Below are positions 15,282 to 22,832 of a DNA stretch of 23,004 bases, piece after piece. Made by a program: the position numbers and the translations under genes. Origin of the DNA: Lachnospiraceae bacterium (GTDB taxonomy: Bacteria > Bacillota > Clostridia > Lachnospirales > Lachnospiraceae); assembly GCA_900766925.1 (NCBI GenBank), contig CAAFXG010000627.1:1-23004 (forward strand), given 5' to 3'. A model generated the notes under the pieces. That model searched no databases. It was given only the letters and a program-made list of their open reading frames with translations, and had not been told where the DNA came from. How positions within the stretch are numbered: the stretch's first letter is position 1; every line of letters begins with the position of its first letter.

Positions 15282-16547
15282 TCACTTTACATATATTTTA
15301 TATGCTTTCGCACCGTGAATACTGAGAATAACCTCAAATTCATCGAGTATATCCTGTTGTACTCCAGACCAAAGCTCAACAACAGACGTGGCATTATATA
15401 TCTCCATGTCGGAAAGCTTTATTTTCACAGTACCATCATTGTTGCCGGTATTGAACACAGCCGCATAGTATCCTCCCTCAGAGCATACTGCAGTCCAGAG
15501 AATATATTCATTTCCTTCGATATTACGCCGCCATACCTGATGAGAATGTCTTGCGTTTTTATGCATTTCAAGAATACGTTCATTTGTAACCAAACCGAGC
15601 GTGAAATCATCAAAGCCTGTCATTTCTCCGCCAATCATAAGTGGAGAACGGAATATGCTCCAGAGAGTAAGCATTGTAATCTGTTCGTCATGTGTAAATT
15701 CTGTTCTGATAGAATTATCCCAATCCTGCTTGATAGGTCCTATAGGCAGCATATCTGCATCGGGCCAATGTCCTGCTCCGGTATGAGTACACCATTTCTC
15801 AGCTCGTTCAAACATAGCATAAAGAAGCTCCCATTTGTCCCAAAAGTCATCGGTAATACGCCACATATTTGATATCTGCTTATATAGTTCAGCTTTTTTA
15901 AGCTGTGCAGGTCCCGGTGAAAGACTTAATATCATATCCCTGCCACAAGAGTTTAGAGATTCGCTCAACATGATAAGCTCGGATTCCTCGTGAGGCAGTT
16001 CACGGCATATATCATCGCATTTTATGAAATCCACTCCCCATGTAGCATATAACTCAAAAAGACTGTCATAATACTCCTTCGCACCATCTTTTGACGGATC
16101 AACACCGTACATATCAGTATTCCACGAACAAATACTTGATATTTTGGCAATCTGACGTGCTGTTTTATCTGTTCCTTTTATGGGAGTATTATTATGGACT
16201 GCCTGACGTGGTATTCCTCTCATAATATGTATTCCAAATTTAAGTCCAAGGGAATGAACATATTCAGCAAGAGGTGCAAATCCTTTTCCACCTGCCGATG
16301 AAGGAAATCTGTTTTCTGCCGGAATGAGTCGGGAATACTCGTCCATGCACAAATCAGTAAACGAATTGTATTCATGCGACACGGCATTCGGTTCATACCA
16401 TTGAATATCTACAACAATATATTCCCAACCGTATCCCTTTAAATGTTTAGCCATGTACTCTGCATTCTGTCTTACAATATCCTCTGTTACGGCAGCACCA
16501 TAACAGTCCCAGCTGTTCCAACCCATAGGTGAAGTTTTTATAATCAT
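15282..16547 (-). CDS. GH27 family alpha-galactosidase-like glycoside hydrolase
   Basis: This 421-residue enzyme is a clan GH-D retaining glycosidase. It opens with PMGWNSWDCYG, the GH27 hallmark. The nucleophile is expected at Asp178 (DFIKCDD) and the acid/base at Asp234 (MWRITDDFWD). LPIGPI and IFRSPLMIGGEM are further family motifs. The C-terminal ~85 residues form the beta-sandwich domain. GH27 members remove terminal alpha-galactose, and some remove alpha-N-acetylgalactosamine or beta-L-arabinopyranose, so the exact substrate is uncertain. No signal peptide is present, so it works in the cytoplasm on imported oligosaccharides. The ATG at 16547 has AAGGAG seven nt upstream. A broken AraC-type regulator lies upstream, and no transporter genes are nearby. 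Confidence 0.92.
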   Translation of the reverse strand: MIIKTSPMGWNSWDCYGAAVTEDIVRQNAEYMAKHLKGYGWEYIVVDIQWYEPNAVSHEYNSFTDLCMDEYSRLIPAENRFPSSAGGKGFAPLAEYVHSLGLKFGIHIMRGIPRQAVHNNTPIKGTDKTARQIAKISSICSWNTDMYGVDPSKDGAKEYYDSLFELYATWGVDFIKCDDICRELPHEESELIMLSESLNSCGRDMILSLSPGPAQLKKAELYKQISNMWRITDDFWDKWELLYAMFERAEKWCTHTGAGHWPDADMLPIGPIKQDWDNSIRTEFTHDEQITMLTLWSIFRSPLMIGGEMTGFDDFTLGLVTNERILEMHKNARHSHQVWRRNIEGNEYILWTAVCSEGGYYAAVFNTGNNDGTVKIKLSDMEIYNATSVVELWSGVQQDILDEFEVILSIHGAKAYKIYVK

Positions 16548-16709
16548 ACTATCTCTCCTTGATATTAGTATACATAACGTTCTAAACACATAATAACAAA
16601 ATAATTTAAAGCTTCAATGTTCCCATTTTGGAGAATTACAGTATAAACACCTCAAAATACAGATGTAATAACTTATTTTAATTTTAACAGTCATTTCGTT
16701 GCAGCAATA

Positions 16710-17387
16710 TTACAAAAGTTCAGAAACCGGAAGCGTCGGGTCAAAACCATCTTCGTCGTTTTCGTTTTTTCTCCAATAAAAACAAAATCATCGTGAAGCT
16801 CTCTCGGTGTAAATCCAGTGTACCGCTTGAACATACGATTAAAGCTACGTATGGTACCAAACCCAGCCTCAAGGGCGACTTCTCCTGCAAACATATCTCC
16901 GCGGGAAATCATTTTTACCGCCTCGCTAACACGAACAATATTCAAATATTCGGAGAAAGTCATGCCAGACATTCTGCGGAAGTATTTTGAGAAATAAGGC
17001 TTGCTGAAGCACATAAACTCTGCTGCTTCATCAAAGGTTATATCGGCGTAATGCTCGGCAATCAGTCGCAACAGCTCCTTGTATGCGGTGCTTTCTGACA
17101 AAATGCTTAACACCTCGGTCTTTTCGCTTCTGAAGATTTCTGCTATCATTGCACATGCAAGTCCCGAGCATATTACCTCGTAATATTTTACTCCCCCTGA
17201 TATTTCCTATCTGATTTTCTCAAACACCTCCGATAGGGTATACTTGTTTTCAAAAAGAGGACAAACTGGAGTCTGCACCCCGACTGCGTAAGAAATAAGT
17301 TCCGAATCTATTTTCATAACGGATATATCTTTGCACCGTTACCTTTGATTTCCCTGAAAGAGCGCTTTTTTCGAATCTTGCCATCAT
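16710..17387 (-). pseudogene. AraC-family transcriptional regulator, decayed
   Basis: An intact ribosome-binding site (AAAGGAGG, about 17396-17403) and ATG (17387) start a frame reading MMARFEKSALSGKSKVTVQR, like the N-terminus of cupin-type AraC regulators. The rest of the cupin is missing. A second frame then resumes with VMKIDSELISYAVG and runs to a TAG codon (in ...VFEKIR*EISGG). It continues through KYYEVICSGLACAM into an intact-looking AraC DNA-binding domain (two helix-turn-helices, FSKPYFSKYFRRMSGMTFSE and AGFGTIRSFNRMFKRYTGFT). Near the end a one-base loss shifts the frame: the natural tail GFDPTLPVSELL is read in another frame and ends at 16712-16710. A 152-codon open frame (16691-17149) covers the helix-turn-helix part and could still yield a fragment. 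The ancestor probably regulated the neighbouring glycosidase genes. Confidence 0.8.
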
Positions 17388-17602
17388 ACTTTTTGCCTCC
17401 TTTCTCAACCTTATTACATACAAATTAATAAATGTCTATAATCGAAAAACTAAATTCTCGAAAAAAACAGCCGCATAATATATAATACAGAGAACTAAAT
17501 ATGCACATAGTGTACATATTATGAACGGCATTACCTATGCAGCCGAAGTTTCTTGAAAACATTACCTACGCAAGAGCGACTCAAACGCTTATTACTAAGA
17601 TT

Positions 17603-17680
17603 TACACAAACCCCGTATTAAAAGGCTTTTACCCCGACCCCAGCGTATGCAGAGCCAATGGCAAGTATTACATGGTTTGC
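17603..17680 (+). pseudogene. N-terminal fragment of a GH43 glycosidase
   Basis: Plus-strand codons here read YTNPVLKGFYPDPS followed by VCRANGKYYMV. This is the unmistakable opening of GH43 beta-xylosidase/arabinofuranosidase enzymes (NPVLxGFYPDPS, with the catalytic-base Asp in PDPS). After 26 residues the similarity stops abruptly at 17680, where an unrelated antisense fragment begins. An open frame runs from 17537 to 17926, but the remainder is not GH43-like. Divergent placement against the AraC remnant suggests that the two once formed a regulator/enzyme pair. Confidence 0.8.
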
Positions 17681-17728
17681 ATTGGAGGGAATGCTTTTTG
17701 TGACAACACTTCCTGCTCCTATAACTGC
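17681..17728 (-). pseudogene. C-terminal scrap of a hexapeptide-repeat acetyltransferase
   Basis: On the minus strand the 16 codons read AVIGAGSVVTKSIPSN. This matches the last left-handed beta-helix coil of maltose/galactoside O-acetyltransferases (VIGAGSVVTKDIP.N). Nothing acetyltransferase-like lies on either side. It abuts the GH43 fragment to the base, so the junction came from an illegitimate rearrangement. Confidence 0.65.
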
Positions 17729-17809
17729 ATGCAATTTTCTCCTTTTGTCATGCAGATTGACTGTTGTACACCCCGCATATTTTCTTCTCTGAGCGATACA
17801 CTCATAGCT

Positions 17810-17924
17810 TTTAAACACAATCAAGCAATTCCAATCCATAGCTTTCCAAATTCCCATTCATTGCATTTTCAAGTCATTGTGCAATACTCGGATTTTCGCC
17901 TCTTTTATCGAAATAAATTTTCAT
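17810..17924 (-). pseudogene. Degenerate reading frame downstream of the hydrolase, unrecognised
   Basis: Six bases past the hydrolase stop an ATG (17924) starts MKIYFDKRGENPSIAQ. It is interrupted by TGA, then continues LENAMNGNLESYGLELLDCV to another stop. The residue pattern looks protein-like, but the in-frame stops indicate decay. I do not recognise the family. Confidence 0.3.
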
Positions 17925-17929
17925 AATGC

Positions 17930-18661
17930 TCATTTGTTCTTTTGAACATCCTGCCAGTTAACGTTATTCAGAATTTCCGCATTGTCACCGAAGAAAACCG
18001 CACCTGCCTCTTCATCACCCTGCAAATGATACATAAACCATGCGGTCATATATCCGTCGGCATAAGTCAGCATGTCCCCGTGGTCGATATCTTTTCTGCG
18101 GGCTATTATCTTTGGAACACTGTCGGAAATATTGTTGTACTTTTCCTGCAACTCAACAAGCGGACATATCCCCGAATTTTTCCCATCGCCAGCATCCACT
18201 TTTTTGGTTCCAGCAACCATAAAGCACGGAATATTTACGCCACTGATATCAAACGGTGCTTTCAACAAATCCACACTTATTTGTAATGTCGGTGCACTTG
18301 CCGCATACATAACTTTGTAACAGTTGCCGTTATCTTGTGCCGTAACAGCATTTATTGTTCCTAAACCGCCCTGCGAATGTCCGCCAATACCGATATTGTC
18401 AACGTCGATTTTACCATAAAACTTACTGTTTTTGTCGGAATTAAGTGTCAGAATATAGTCAAGACTTGCAGATGCTGATGCGCCGTTGCCTGAACTTCCG
18501 TCTTCGTTGCCTATTACGATAAAACCCCAGCTTGCAAGGTGTTCAAATATAGGCTTATATTTTGAGGCGGCTACACCCGTTCCGTTTACCATTACTACAA
18601 GGGGATATGTCCCTTTGCCTGTTTCCATTTCGGTAGGATACCATATTTCGTACTTGATGGC
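17930..18661 (-). pseudogene. 5'-truncated alpha/beta hydrolase (dienelactone-hydrolase/PET-esterase-like)
   Basis: The frame encodes IKYEIWYPTEMETGKGTYPL and then a full alpha/beta-hydrolase core. This includes oxyanion region VVMVNGTGVAASKY, nucleophile elbow GIGGHSQGG (Ser85 counting from the Met at 18628), an acidic candidate in VAGTKKVDAGDG, and catalytic His183 in RKDIDHGDML. Homologues of this secreted esterase type carry a signal peptide and roughly 60-100 more N-terminal residues. Here the frame is closed by TGA at 18662-18664 just upstream of homologous sequence, and the Met at 18628 lacks a ribosome-binding site. I therefore read it as a truncated gene. The catalytic residues remain, so decay is recent or a short form persists. 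Confidence 0.65.
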
Positions 18662-18950
18662 TCATAAAAGAACTGCTACACTGCTGTAAAAGACGGAGAA
18701 GAACTAACTGTTCTTGGGTTCTTCGCCGTCGGTAATGACCTTCCAGCAGTTCTTGTTGTGCTGTCAAGGGTGGCGTCACTCCACCACAACCTAAAATATC
18801 TACAGTTTTCAAGGTGCATAAGTGCCTTTTTCTTTGTCACGTTTTTTTCATACGTCACTTGACACTATCTGCTACACTGATTATTAATTCTATTCTAACA
18901 CAGACTTTAATATTTTACACTTGTTTTTATTTTATACATGGTGTAGGAAT
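18662..18950. other. Scrambled intergenic region with an 11-bp direct repeat
   Basis: About 300 bp separate the hydrolase remnant from the hairpin at 18958. Short minus-strand open frames (18555-18812, 18676-18858) have no ribosome-binding site and no family resemblance. CTGCTACACTG occurs at 18673-18683 and again at 18869-18879, flanking 185 bp. This may mark an insertion or deletion event. Confidence 0.4.
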
Positions 18951-18990
18951 AGAAAAAGGAGTTGCAAAAGCAACTCCGGATTCTTTTTCT
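18951..18990 (-). terminator. Rho-independent terminator, minus strand (possibly bidirectional)
   Basis: GGAGTTGC (18958-18965) and GCAACTCC (18970-18977) form a perfect 8-bp stem with an AAAA loop. Read on the minus strand it is followed directly by TTTTTCT. On the plus strand a T-rich tract follows after five bases. It would stop minus-strand transcripts coming from the secreted-protein gene. Confidence 0.75.
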
Positions 18991-19057
18991 TCACACGTAT
19001 ATGAAATTCTCACCTGCTATTGACATGCCATAAAAGCATTTGTTATATATAAATCAA

Positions 19058-19090
19058 CGGCTGAATGCTAAATAGCTTAGCATTCAGCCG
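19058..19090 (-). terminator. Strong 14-bp hairpin downstream of the secreted-protein gene
   Basis: CGGCTGAATGCTAA (19058-19071) and TTAGCATTCAGCCG (19077-19090) pair perfectly around a 5-nt loop, about 100 bp past the stop codon at 19190. The following T tract on the minus strand is weak (TTGATTTATAT). It may act with the hairpin at 18958 as a tandem terminator or as an mRNA 3'-end stabiliser. Confidence 0.6.
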
Positions 19091-19189
19091 TATCATTATA
19101 ATAGAAGTTCTAATTTACAGACTTTATTTCATAGTCTAGTTTGTAAGAATATAGCTTTTAGACAGTTCTTTGCTTACTAATAATATATT

Positions 19190-20785
19190 TTATTTGGTTT
19201 TTGTATACTTGATATTAGAAGCCTTACCGGTAGCTGTCAGCTTATTCTCTACTCTATATGAAACAACCTTGTAATAATATCTCTTTTTAGCCTTTAACTT
19301 CTTATCAGTATAAGTAGTCTTAGTAGCTCCCTTAACAGTAGCTATTTTCTTATATTTGCCACCCTTGGAAGTACTACGGTAAATATAATAACCGGATGCG
19401 TTTGCGGCCTTTTTCCACTGAAGCTTAACACTCTTTTTTCCGCCTGTAACTTTTTCAAGCTTAGCCTGTGCAGGTGTCTTAGTATAATCAACCCTTAAAT
19501 CGTAAATACAGTTTCTTGGATCTGTAGTACCACCAAAGTCAGAATCTCTCTTTGGATAAACCTTAATGTAATAGGTTCCCTTCTTTAAATCCAAGGTAAC
19601 AGAGTCAGCAGACTTAATTCCAACCTGATGTGCCAATTCCTTAGTGTTTGCATTATAAACAAAGAAATCCCAGCCATCCTGCACATTCTCATAATCTGTC
19701 TTTGCGTCTTTCTTTAAAGAAACCTTAACCTTACCATTAGCTGTAAGCTTAAACTTGTACCAATCAGCATCCTTTCTGTAATATGTAAGTCCCTTATAGG
19801 TCTTTCCTAACTTGATTGTATTTGCTTTATTCTGAAGGTCGTTATTTTCCTTTTCCCAATAATCGTTGGCAATCTCCTTTACGGTAAGGTTATATACCTG
19901 ATCTCTAGGGTCCATAGTACCACCAAAGTCTGACTGTTTTTGTGCACGCACCTTAACAAAATATGTTCCCTTTTTAAACGGCACCGGATAAGATGTGACA
20001 CCGGAGGTCTTTATGTCTTCGTAGGAAGCAATTACATTATTATTAATATCAACAATCTCGAAATACCATCCGTCCTGAATAGCTTCCAATGAGCATAAGT
20101 CTTTGTCCGGCTTAAGTGTTACGGTAAAATATCCATTCTTGGTAATATTAAACTTATACCAGTCCTCGTCCAATCTGTTATAAATTGTTCCTGAATATGT
20201 TTTATTAGTAAAAATTGTTTCTGCATCATTTCTTAAGTCATTAGCTTCTGACTCCCAATATGGAGTTGCAACATAGCTTGCCGTAATATCAAACGGACAT
20301 CCATCAGGGGCACATTCTCCACCAAAATCCGATGTTTTCTGTGCAAATACCTTAACATAATATCTTCCCTCTTCCATACCAAGACATGGTGAATCGGCAC
20401 TGGAGGTTATTTTGTATACACCCTTGATACATGTATCCATGGCATCCTTCTTGTAAATTTCAAATGCCCATCCATCCTGAATAAGACTCAGGTCCGAATT
20501 TTTATTTACCTTAAGATTAATCTTAAAATAGCCATTCTGCGTGACATCAAGGCAAAACCACTTTTCATCAGTTCGGCTGTCTAACACGCTCGTCGTAACC
20601 TTTCCATATGTAAGCTTTGTAGCGTTTTTATCAAGCTCTGCCTGAGACATGGCACCACTAACCACATTAATCCCGTTAAAACAATCATCAGCCTTAGGTG
20701 CAGCCAACGAAGCTTGGCCCATTGATGCCGATAACATCATTGCCAAAGCAGCTACTGCAAGCTTTCCTTTTCCATACTTCTTCAT
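19190..20785 (-). CDS. Secreted protein with three tandem PPC-like domains and a C-terminal Fn3 domain
   Basis: This 531-residue protein has a classical signal peptide (KKYGKGK, hydrophobic AVAALAMMLSASMG, probable cleavage after ASLAA near residue 29). Three repeats of about 130 residues follow. Each has an Asp-x-x-Trp motif (DEKW 73, DEDW 207, DADW 339), QDGW (103, 237, 369), a GxYY/FVKV strand and SDFGG (152, 285, 415). These look like bacterial pre-peptidase C-terminal (PPC) beta-sandwich domains. Residues about 440-531 form a fibronectin type III-like domain ending in a Lys-rich tail. No catalytic domain, sortase motif or membrane anchor is visible. It is probably a free or loosely bound exoprotein with an adhesive or carbohydrate/protein-binding role; the function is not established. 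AAAGGAG precedes the ATG. Confidence 0.85.
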   Translation of the reverse strand: MKKYGKGKLAVAALAMMLSASMGQASLAAPKADDCFNGINVVSGAMSQAELDKNATKLTYGKVTTSVLDSRTDEKWFCLDVTQNGYFKINLKVNKNSDLSLIQDGWAFEIYKKDAMDTCIKGVYKITSSADSPCLGMEEGRYYVKVFAQKTSDFGGECAPDGCPFDITASYVATPYWESEANDLRNDAETIFTNKTYSGTIYNRLDEDWYKFNITKNGYFTVTLKPDKDLCSLEAIQDGWYFEIVDINNNVIASYEDIKTSGVTSYPVPFKKGTYFVKVRAQKQSDFGGTMDPRDQVYNLTVKEIANDYWEKENNDLQNKANTIKLGKTYKGLTYYRKDADWYKFKLTANGKVKVSLKKDAKTDYENVQDGWDFFVYNANTKELAHQVGIKSADSVTLDLKKGTYYIKVYPKRDSDFGGTTDPRNCIYDLRVDYTKTPAQAKLEKVTGGKKSVKLQWKKAANASGYYIYRSTSKGGKYKKIATVKGATKTTYTDKKLKAKKRYYYKVVSYRVENKLTATGKASNIKYTKTK

Positions 20786-20828
20786 TTTCTCTTCTCTCCT
20801 TTATATATATTTTTTATTTATATAAAGG

Positions 20829-20837
20829 ATTATATCA
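20829..20837 (-). promoter_or_regulatory. Extended -10 promoter of the secreted-protein gene
   Basis: On the minus strand TGATATAAT (20837-20829) is a perfect extended -10 (TGnTATAAT), about 45 bp before the ATG. The -35 region has no good match, which is usual for extended -10 promoters. Confidence 0.6.
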
Positions 20838-20881
20838 CAAAAACTTTCATTATGGATACCTTATTATTGATTAAAATTGTA

Positions 20882-21721
20882 TTATACTCCGTAGTAACGA
20901 TTTATGGAATTAGCAACATATTCTGAACAACCTGTTCCAAACTGACTGTCAGTAACCTCTGCCAATTTTGACTTCTGCAGGTATTCTTTTGATAAATCGA
21001 GTAAAATACTTCTTGCATTATCAAGTGCAAACATCTTTTTGTAGTTTTCCGCAAGTAACTCTACGGCAGACCGTTCCATATCCACATTGTCGGATTCTTT
21101 TGCCGACATAAAGAGCTTGTAGATTTTAGTATTTTCGTCCTGCTCCTGCTTTATTTCCTCAGTATCACCTGTTGACTGCATAATTGCTTCCATTGCCTTT
21201 TCTTTGCTTCCATACCACTTCATTAAGTCTGTCATAGCCTGCTCATTTGCAAAACCGGATGATAAATATTCTTTATAATTTCCCAAACTTCCAAACTTTT
21301 GCACCTGTTCATCAATATTCTCTTTTGTCATACATTCTAACGTGTGATTCACGATTTTCTGCACTTCATCATTATTAAACGCTTCAAAACTCATAGTATT
21401 AACTCCTCTCATTACATCCGTAATCAACTCAATAAGCCCATTTAAACGATTTCGCTTCTGTTCCAACAAAAGCTTCTGCGTTATTAAAATCTGTTCTTTG
21501 TTACAATTAGGATTATCCATATTTTTCTTAATATCAATCAATGGTATTTCTAATTCTCTAAAAAACAAGATTTCCTGCAACTTTTCTAACGCTTTATTGT
21601 CGTAGAGCCGATAACCTGTCTCTGTTAATTCCGTTGGTTTCAACAAACCGATTTCATCATAATATCTCAACGTCCTTATACTTACTCCGGTTATCCTAGA
21701 TACCTCTTTTACAGTCTTCAT
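20882..21721 (-). CDS. MerR-family regulator with TipAS-type effector domain
   Basis: This 279-residue protein has an N-terminal MerR winged helix-turn-helix (VKEVSRITGVSIRTLRYYDE, then LKPTELTETGYRLY) and a coiled-coil dimer helix (about 76-110). The C-terminal domain of about 150 residues resembles the TipAS antibiotic-binding fold (KYKEYLSS-like NYKEYLSSGF, LAENYKKMF, YVANSINRYY). TipA-type regulators bind thiopeptides or other drugs and activate multidrug-resistance genes and themselves. AAGGAGG lies five to six nt before the ATG. The promoter has a 19-bp spacer with a dyad, matching self-regulation. No efflux gene is immediately adjacent; the exporters at 9.5-14.9 kb are separated by several unrelated genes. 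Confidence 0.92.
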   Translation of the reverse strand: MKTVKEVSRITGVSIRTLRYYDEIGLLKPTELTETGYRLYDNKALEKLQEILFFRELEIPLIDIKKNMDNPNCNKEQILITQKLLLEQKRNRLNGLIELITDVMRGVNTMSFEAFNNDEVQKIVNHTLECMTKENIDEQVQKFGSLGNYKEYLSSGFANEQAMTDLMKWYGSKEKAMEAIMQSTGDTEEIKQEQDENTKIYKLFMSAKESDNVDMERSAVELLAENYKKMFALDNARSILLDLSKEYLQKSKLAEVTDSQFGTGCSEYVANSINRYYGV

Positions 21722-21741
21722 TTTTTCCTCCTTTCGTTTTA

Positions 21742-21772
21742 ATCGTAAACTATTACGTTACGAGAGAGTCAA
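21742..21772 (-). promoter_or_regulatory. MerR-type promoter/operator with 19-bp spacer
   Basis: TTGACT (21767-21772) and TACGAT (21742-21747) are separated by exactly 19 bp on the minus strand. This is the over-long spacing that MerR proteins correct by DNA distortion. The spacer and -35 edge carry an interrupted dyad, ACT-N4-CGT-A-ACG-N4-AGT, the expected binding site. It controls the regulator's own gene. Confidence 0.7.
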
Positions 21773-21885
21773 TACCAAACTTTAGTTTCATTCCAAAAAC
21801 CGGCATGCCGCTTTCCATTCTTCATCAGACATTCAGTGAAACCTCCGAGAATTATTTTTTCTTCCAGCTCTATCCTTGTTGTCAC

Positions 21886-22530
21886 TCATACAAGATACTT
21901 CTTAACAGCACTCCAATCCTTTTTTTGAAGAATTAGTTTATCTTTCCCAACAGATGTACCCCGGTTTCTATTCATAGTTCCGATGGCACCACAATGTGCC
22001 ATTGCAAAAACCTGAACTATTCTTCCATTCTCAAGAACTATACTTTGCGGATTATTATGAGATATGAACTCATTATACGAAGCATTATTCATATTACAGT
22101 ATATATCAAAAGAACGCATAACCCCTTTAAATGTTTCTTTTTCTAAACAAATACTAACCTTTGGTTCTAATATTGATACTAAGTTCTTAAAATACCCTAT
22201 ATCTCTATTAATAAATTCAGTTTTTAGTCCTCCGCTAGCGCCCTTACTTCTATAGCCCAGACATATATTCGTAAAAAACAAATCATCATACGACTTATGA
22301 AATATATCATCATACCCATAATCCAAACTGGCAAACAATTCTATAAGATTTTCGTCAGTTTTGCAGGATGGTTTCATTCCCTCGTTACAATTGTACGTTG
22401 CACCGGAATTAATCGCCTTTACATTTTCTAAAACATCATGAGCAAATTTATCTTCTAAGTGCCACCAATCTTGTCCAACCAACAACAGTTTTGGGTGCAT
22501 ATTGCCTGTGGCGGTTAGTCTTCTCCACAA
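21886..22530 (-). CDS. Uracil-DNA-glycosylase-superfamily protein, 5' end doubtful
   Basis: The protein (about 214 residues) carries UDG-superfamily signatures: HPKLLLVGQDWWHLEDKF corresponds to the catalytic water-activating loop (GQDP-like), LFFTNICLGY to the base-recognition strand, and FAMAHCGAIGTMNRNRG to the second catalytic loop with its His. Members remove uracil or damaged bases from DNA. The start is uncertain. TTG at 22530 and ATG at 22500 both lack a ribosome-binding site, and homologues usually have 20-40 more N-terminal residues. A short frame just upstream (22562 leftward, MDFYVNASYNSCGED) could be the missing piece in another frame. The gene lies behind a broken KilA-N gene and may itself be a truncated remnant. 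Confidence 0.65.
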   Translation of the reverse strand: MWRRLTATGNMHPKLLLVGQDWWHLEDKFAHDVLENVKAINSGATYNCNEGMKPSCKTDENLIELFASLDYGYDDIFHKSYDDLFFTNICLGYRSKGASGGLKTEFINRDIGYFKNLVSILEPKVSICLEKETFKGVMRSFDIYCNMNNASYNEFISHNNPQSIVLENGRIVQVFAMAHCGAIGTMNRNRGTSVGKDKLILQKKDWSAVKKYLV

Positions 22531-22575
22531 GAGTTATAGCTTGCGTTTACATAGAAATCCATTTAGGAAATCTTA

Positions 22576-22767
22576 CTAATCAAACTGTTCATTATACAAT
22601 TCTTCCCATATTCCTAAAAATTCAATTGTATTTTAATTTCTTAGCCATTTTTCTATTAAAACAACACCATTTTCAATATTTCTCACCATATCAGTAAGAG
22701 ATATATAATCTTCTTCCTCAAATTTTATTACTTGTATTTCTGTGTCATTGACCAATATTTTTCTCAT
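22576..22767 (-). pseudogene. KilA-N domain protein, truncated and interrupted
   Basis: From the ATG at 22767 the frame reads MRKILVNDTEIQVIKF and goes on EEEDYISLTDMVRNIENG, ending IEKWLRN with TAA at 22635-22633. Immediately after that stop the same frame continues NTIEFLGIWEELYNEQFD to a TAG at 22578-22576. KilA-N proteins have exactly YISLTDIA..., WLRNR and NTIEFLGLWE in this order, so the TAA replaces an expected Arg/Lys codon. The remaining ~200 residues of the domain are missing. KilA-N is a DNA-binding domain common in phages and in SOS-linked bacterial genes. The promoter and two LexA-like boxes upstream are intact. Confidence 0.8.
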
Positions 22768-22784
22768 AGTTTCTCGCCTTTCCC

Positions 22785-22796
22785 AAACATTTGTTC
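22785..22796. promoter_or_regulatory. LexA-like box downstream of the KilA-N promoter
   Basis: AAACATTTGTTC, one base off the perfect dyad, lies downstream of the -10 and upstream of the KilA-N start. It is identical to the second box at 4798-4809. Confidence 0.65.
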
Positions 22797-22803
22797 TTAA
22801 TTA

Positions 22804-22832
22804 ATTGTATCACGCTTAATACATAATCACAA
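22804..22832 (-). promoter_or_regulatory. Promoter of the KilA-N gene
   Basis: On the minus strand TTGTGA (22827-22832) and TACAAT (22804-22809) are 17 bp apart. A LexA-like box lies on each side, one abutting the -35 and one beyond the -10. Confidence 0.65.

Noticed and set aside
17537..17926. 129-codon plus-strand frame as a real GH43 protein
   Set aside because: Only the first part (17603-17680) is GH43-like; the rest is antisense to an acetyltransferase scrap and other sequence, so it is a chimeric remnant.
17925..17950. GAACAAATG-like sequence at the end of the hydrolase, resembling a LexA half-site
   Set aside because: Only one half-site matches and it lies in coding sequence (codons for Lys-Asn-Lys-stop), with no promoter nearby.
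18555..18858. Minus-strand frames of 85 and 60 codons upstream of the hydrolase
   Set aside because: No ribosome-binding site and no recognised family; they overlap each other and the truncated hydrolase.
21795..21815. CGGCATGCCG near the end of the uracil-DNA-glycosylase-like gene as a terminator
   Set aside because: The stem is only 3-4 bp around CATG; although TTTTT follows on the minus strand, it is too short to be convincing.
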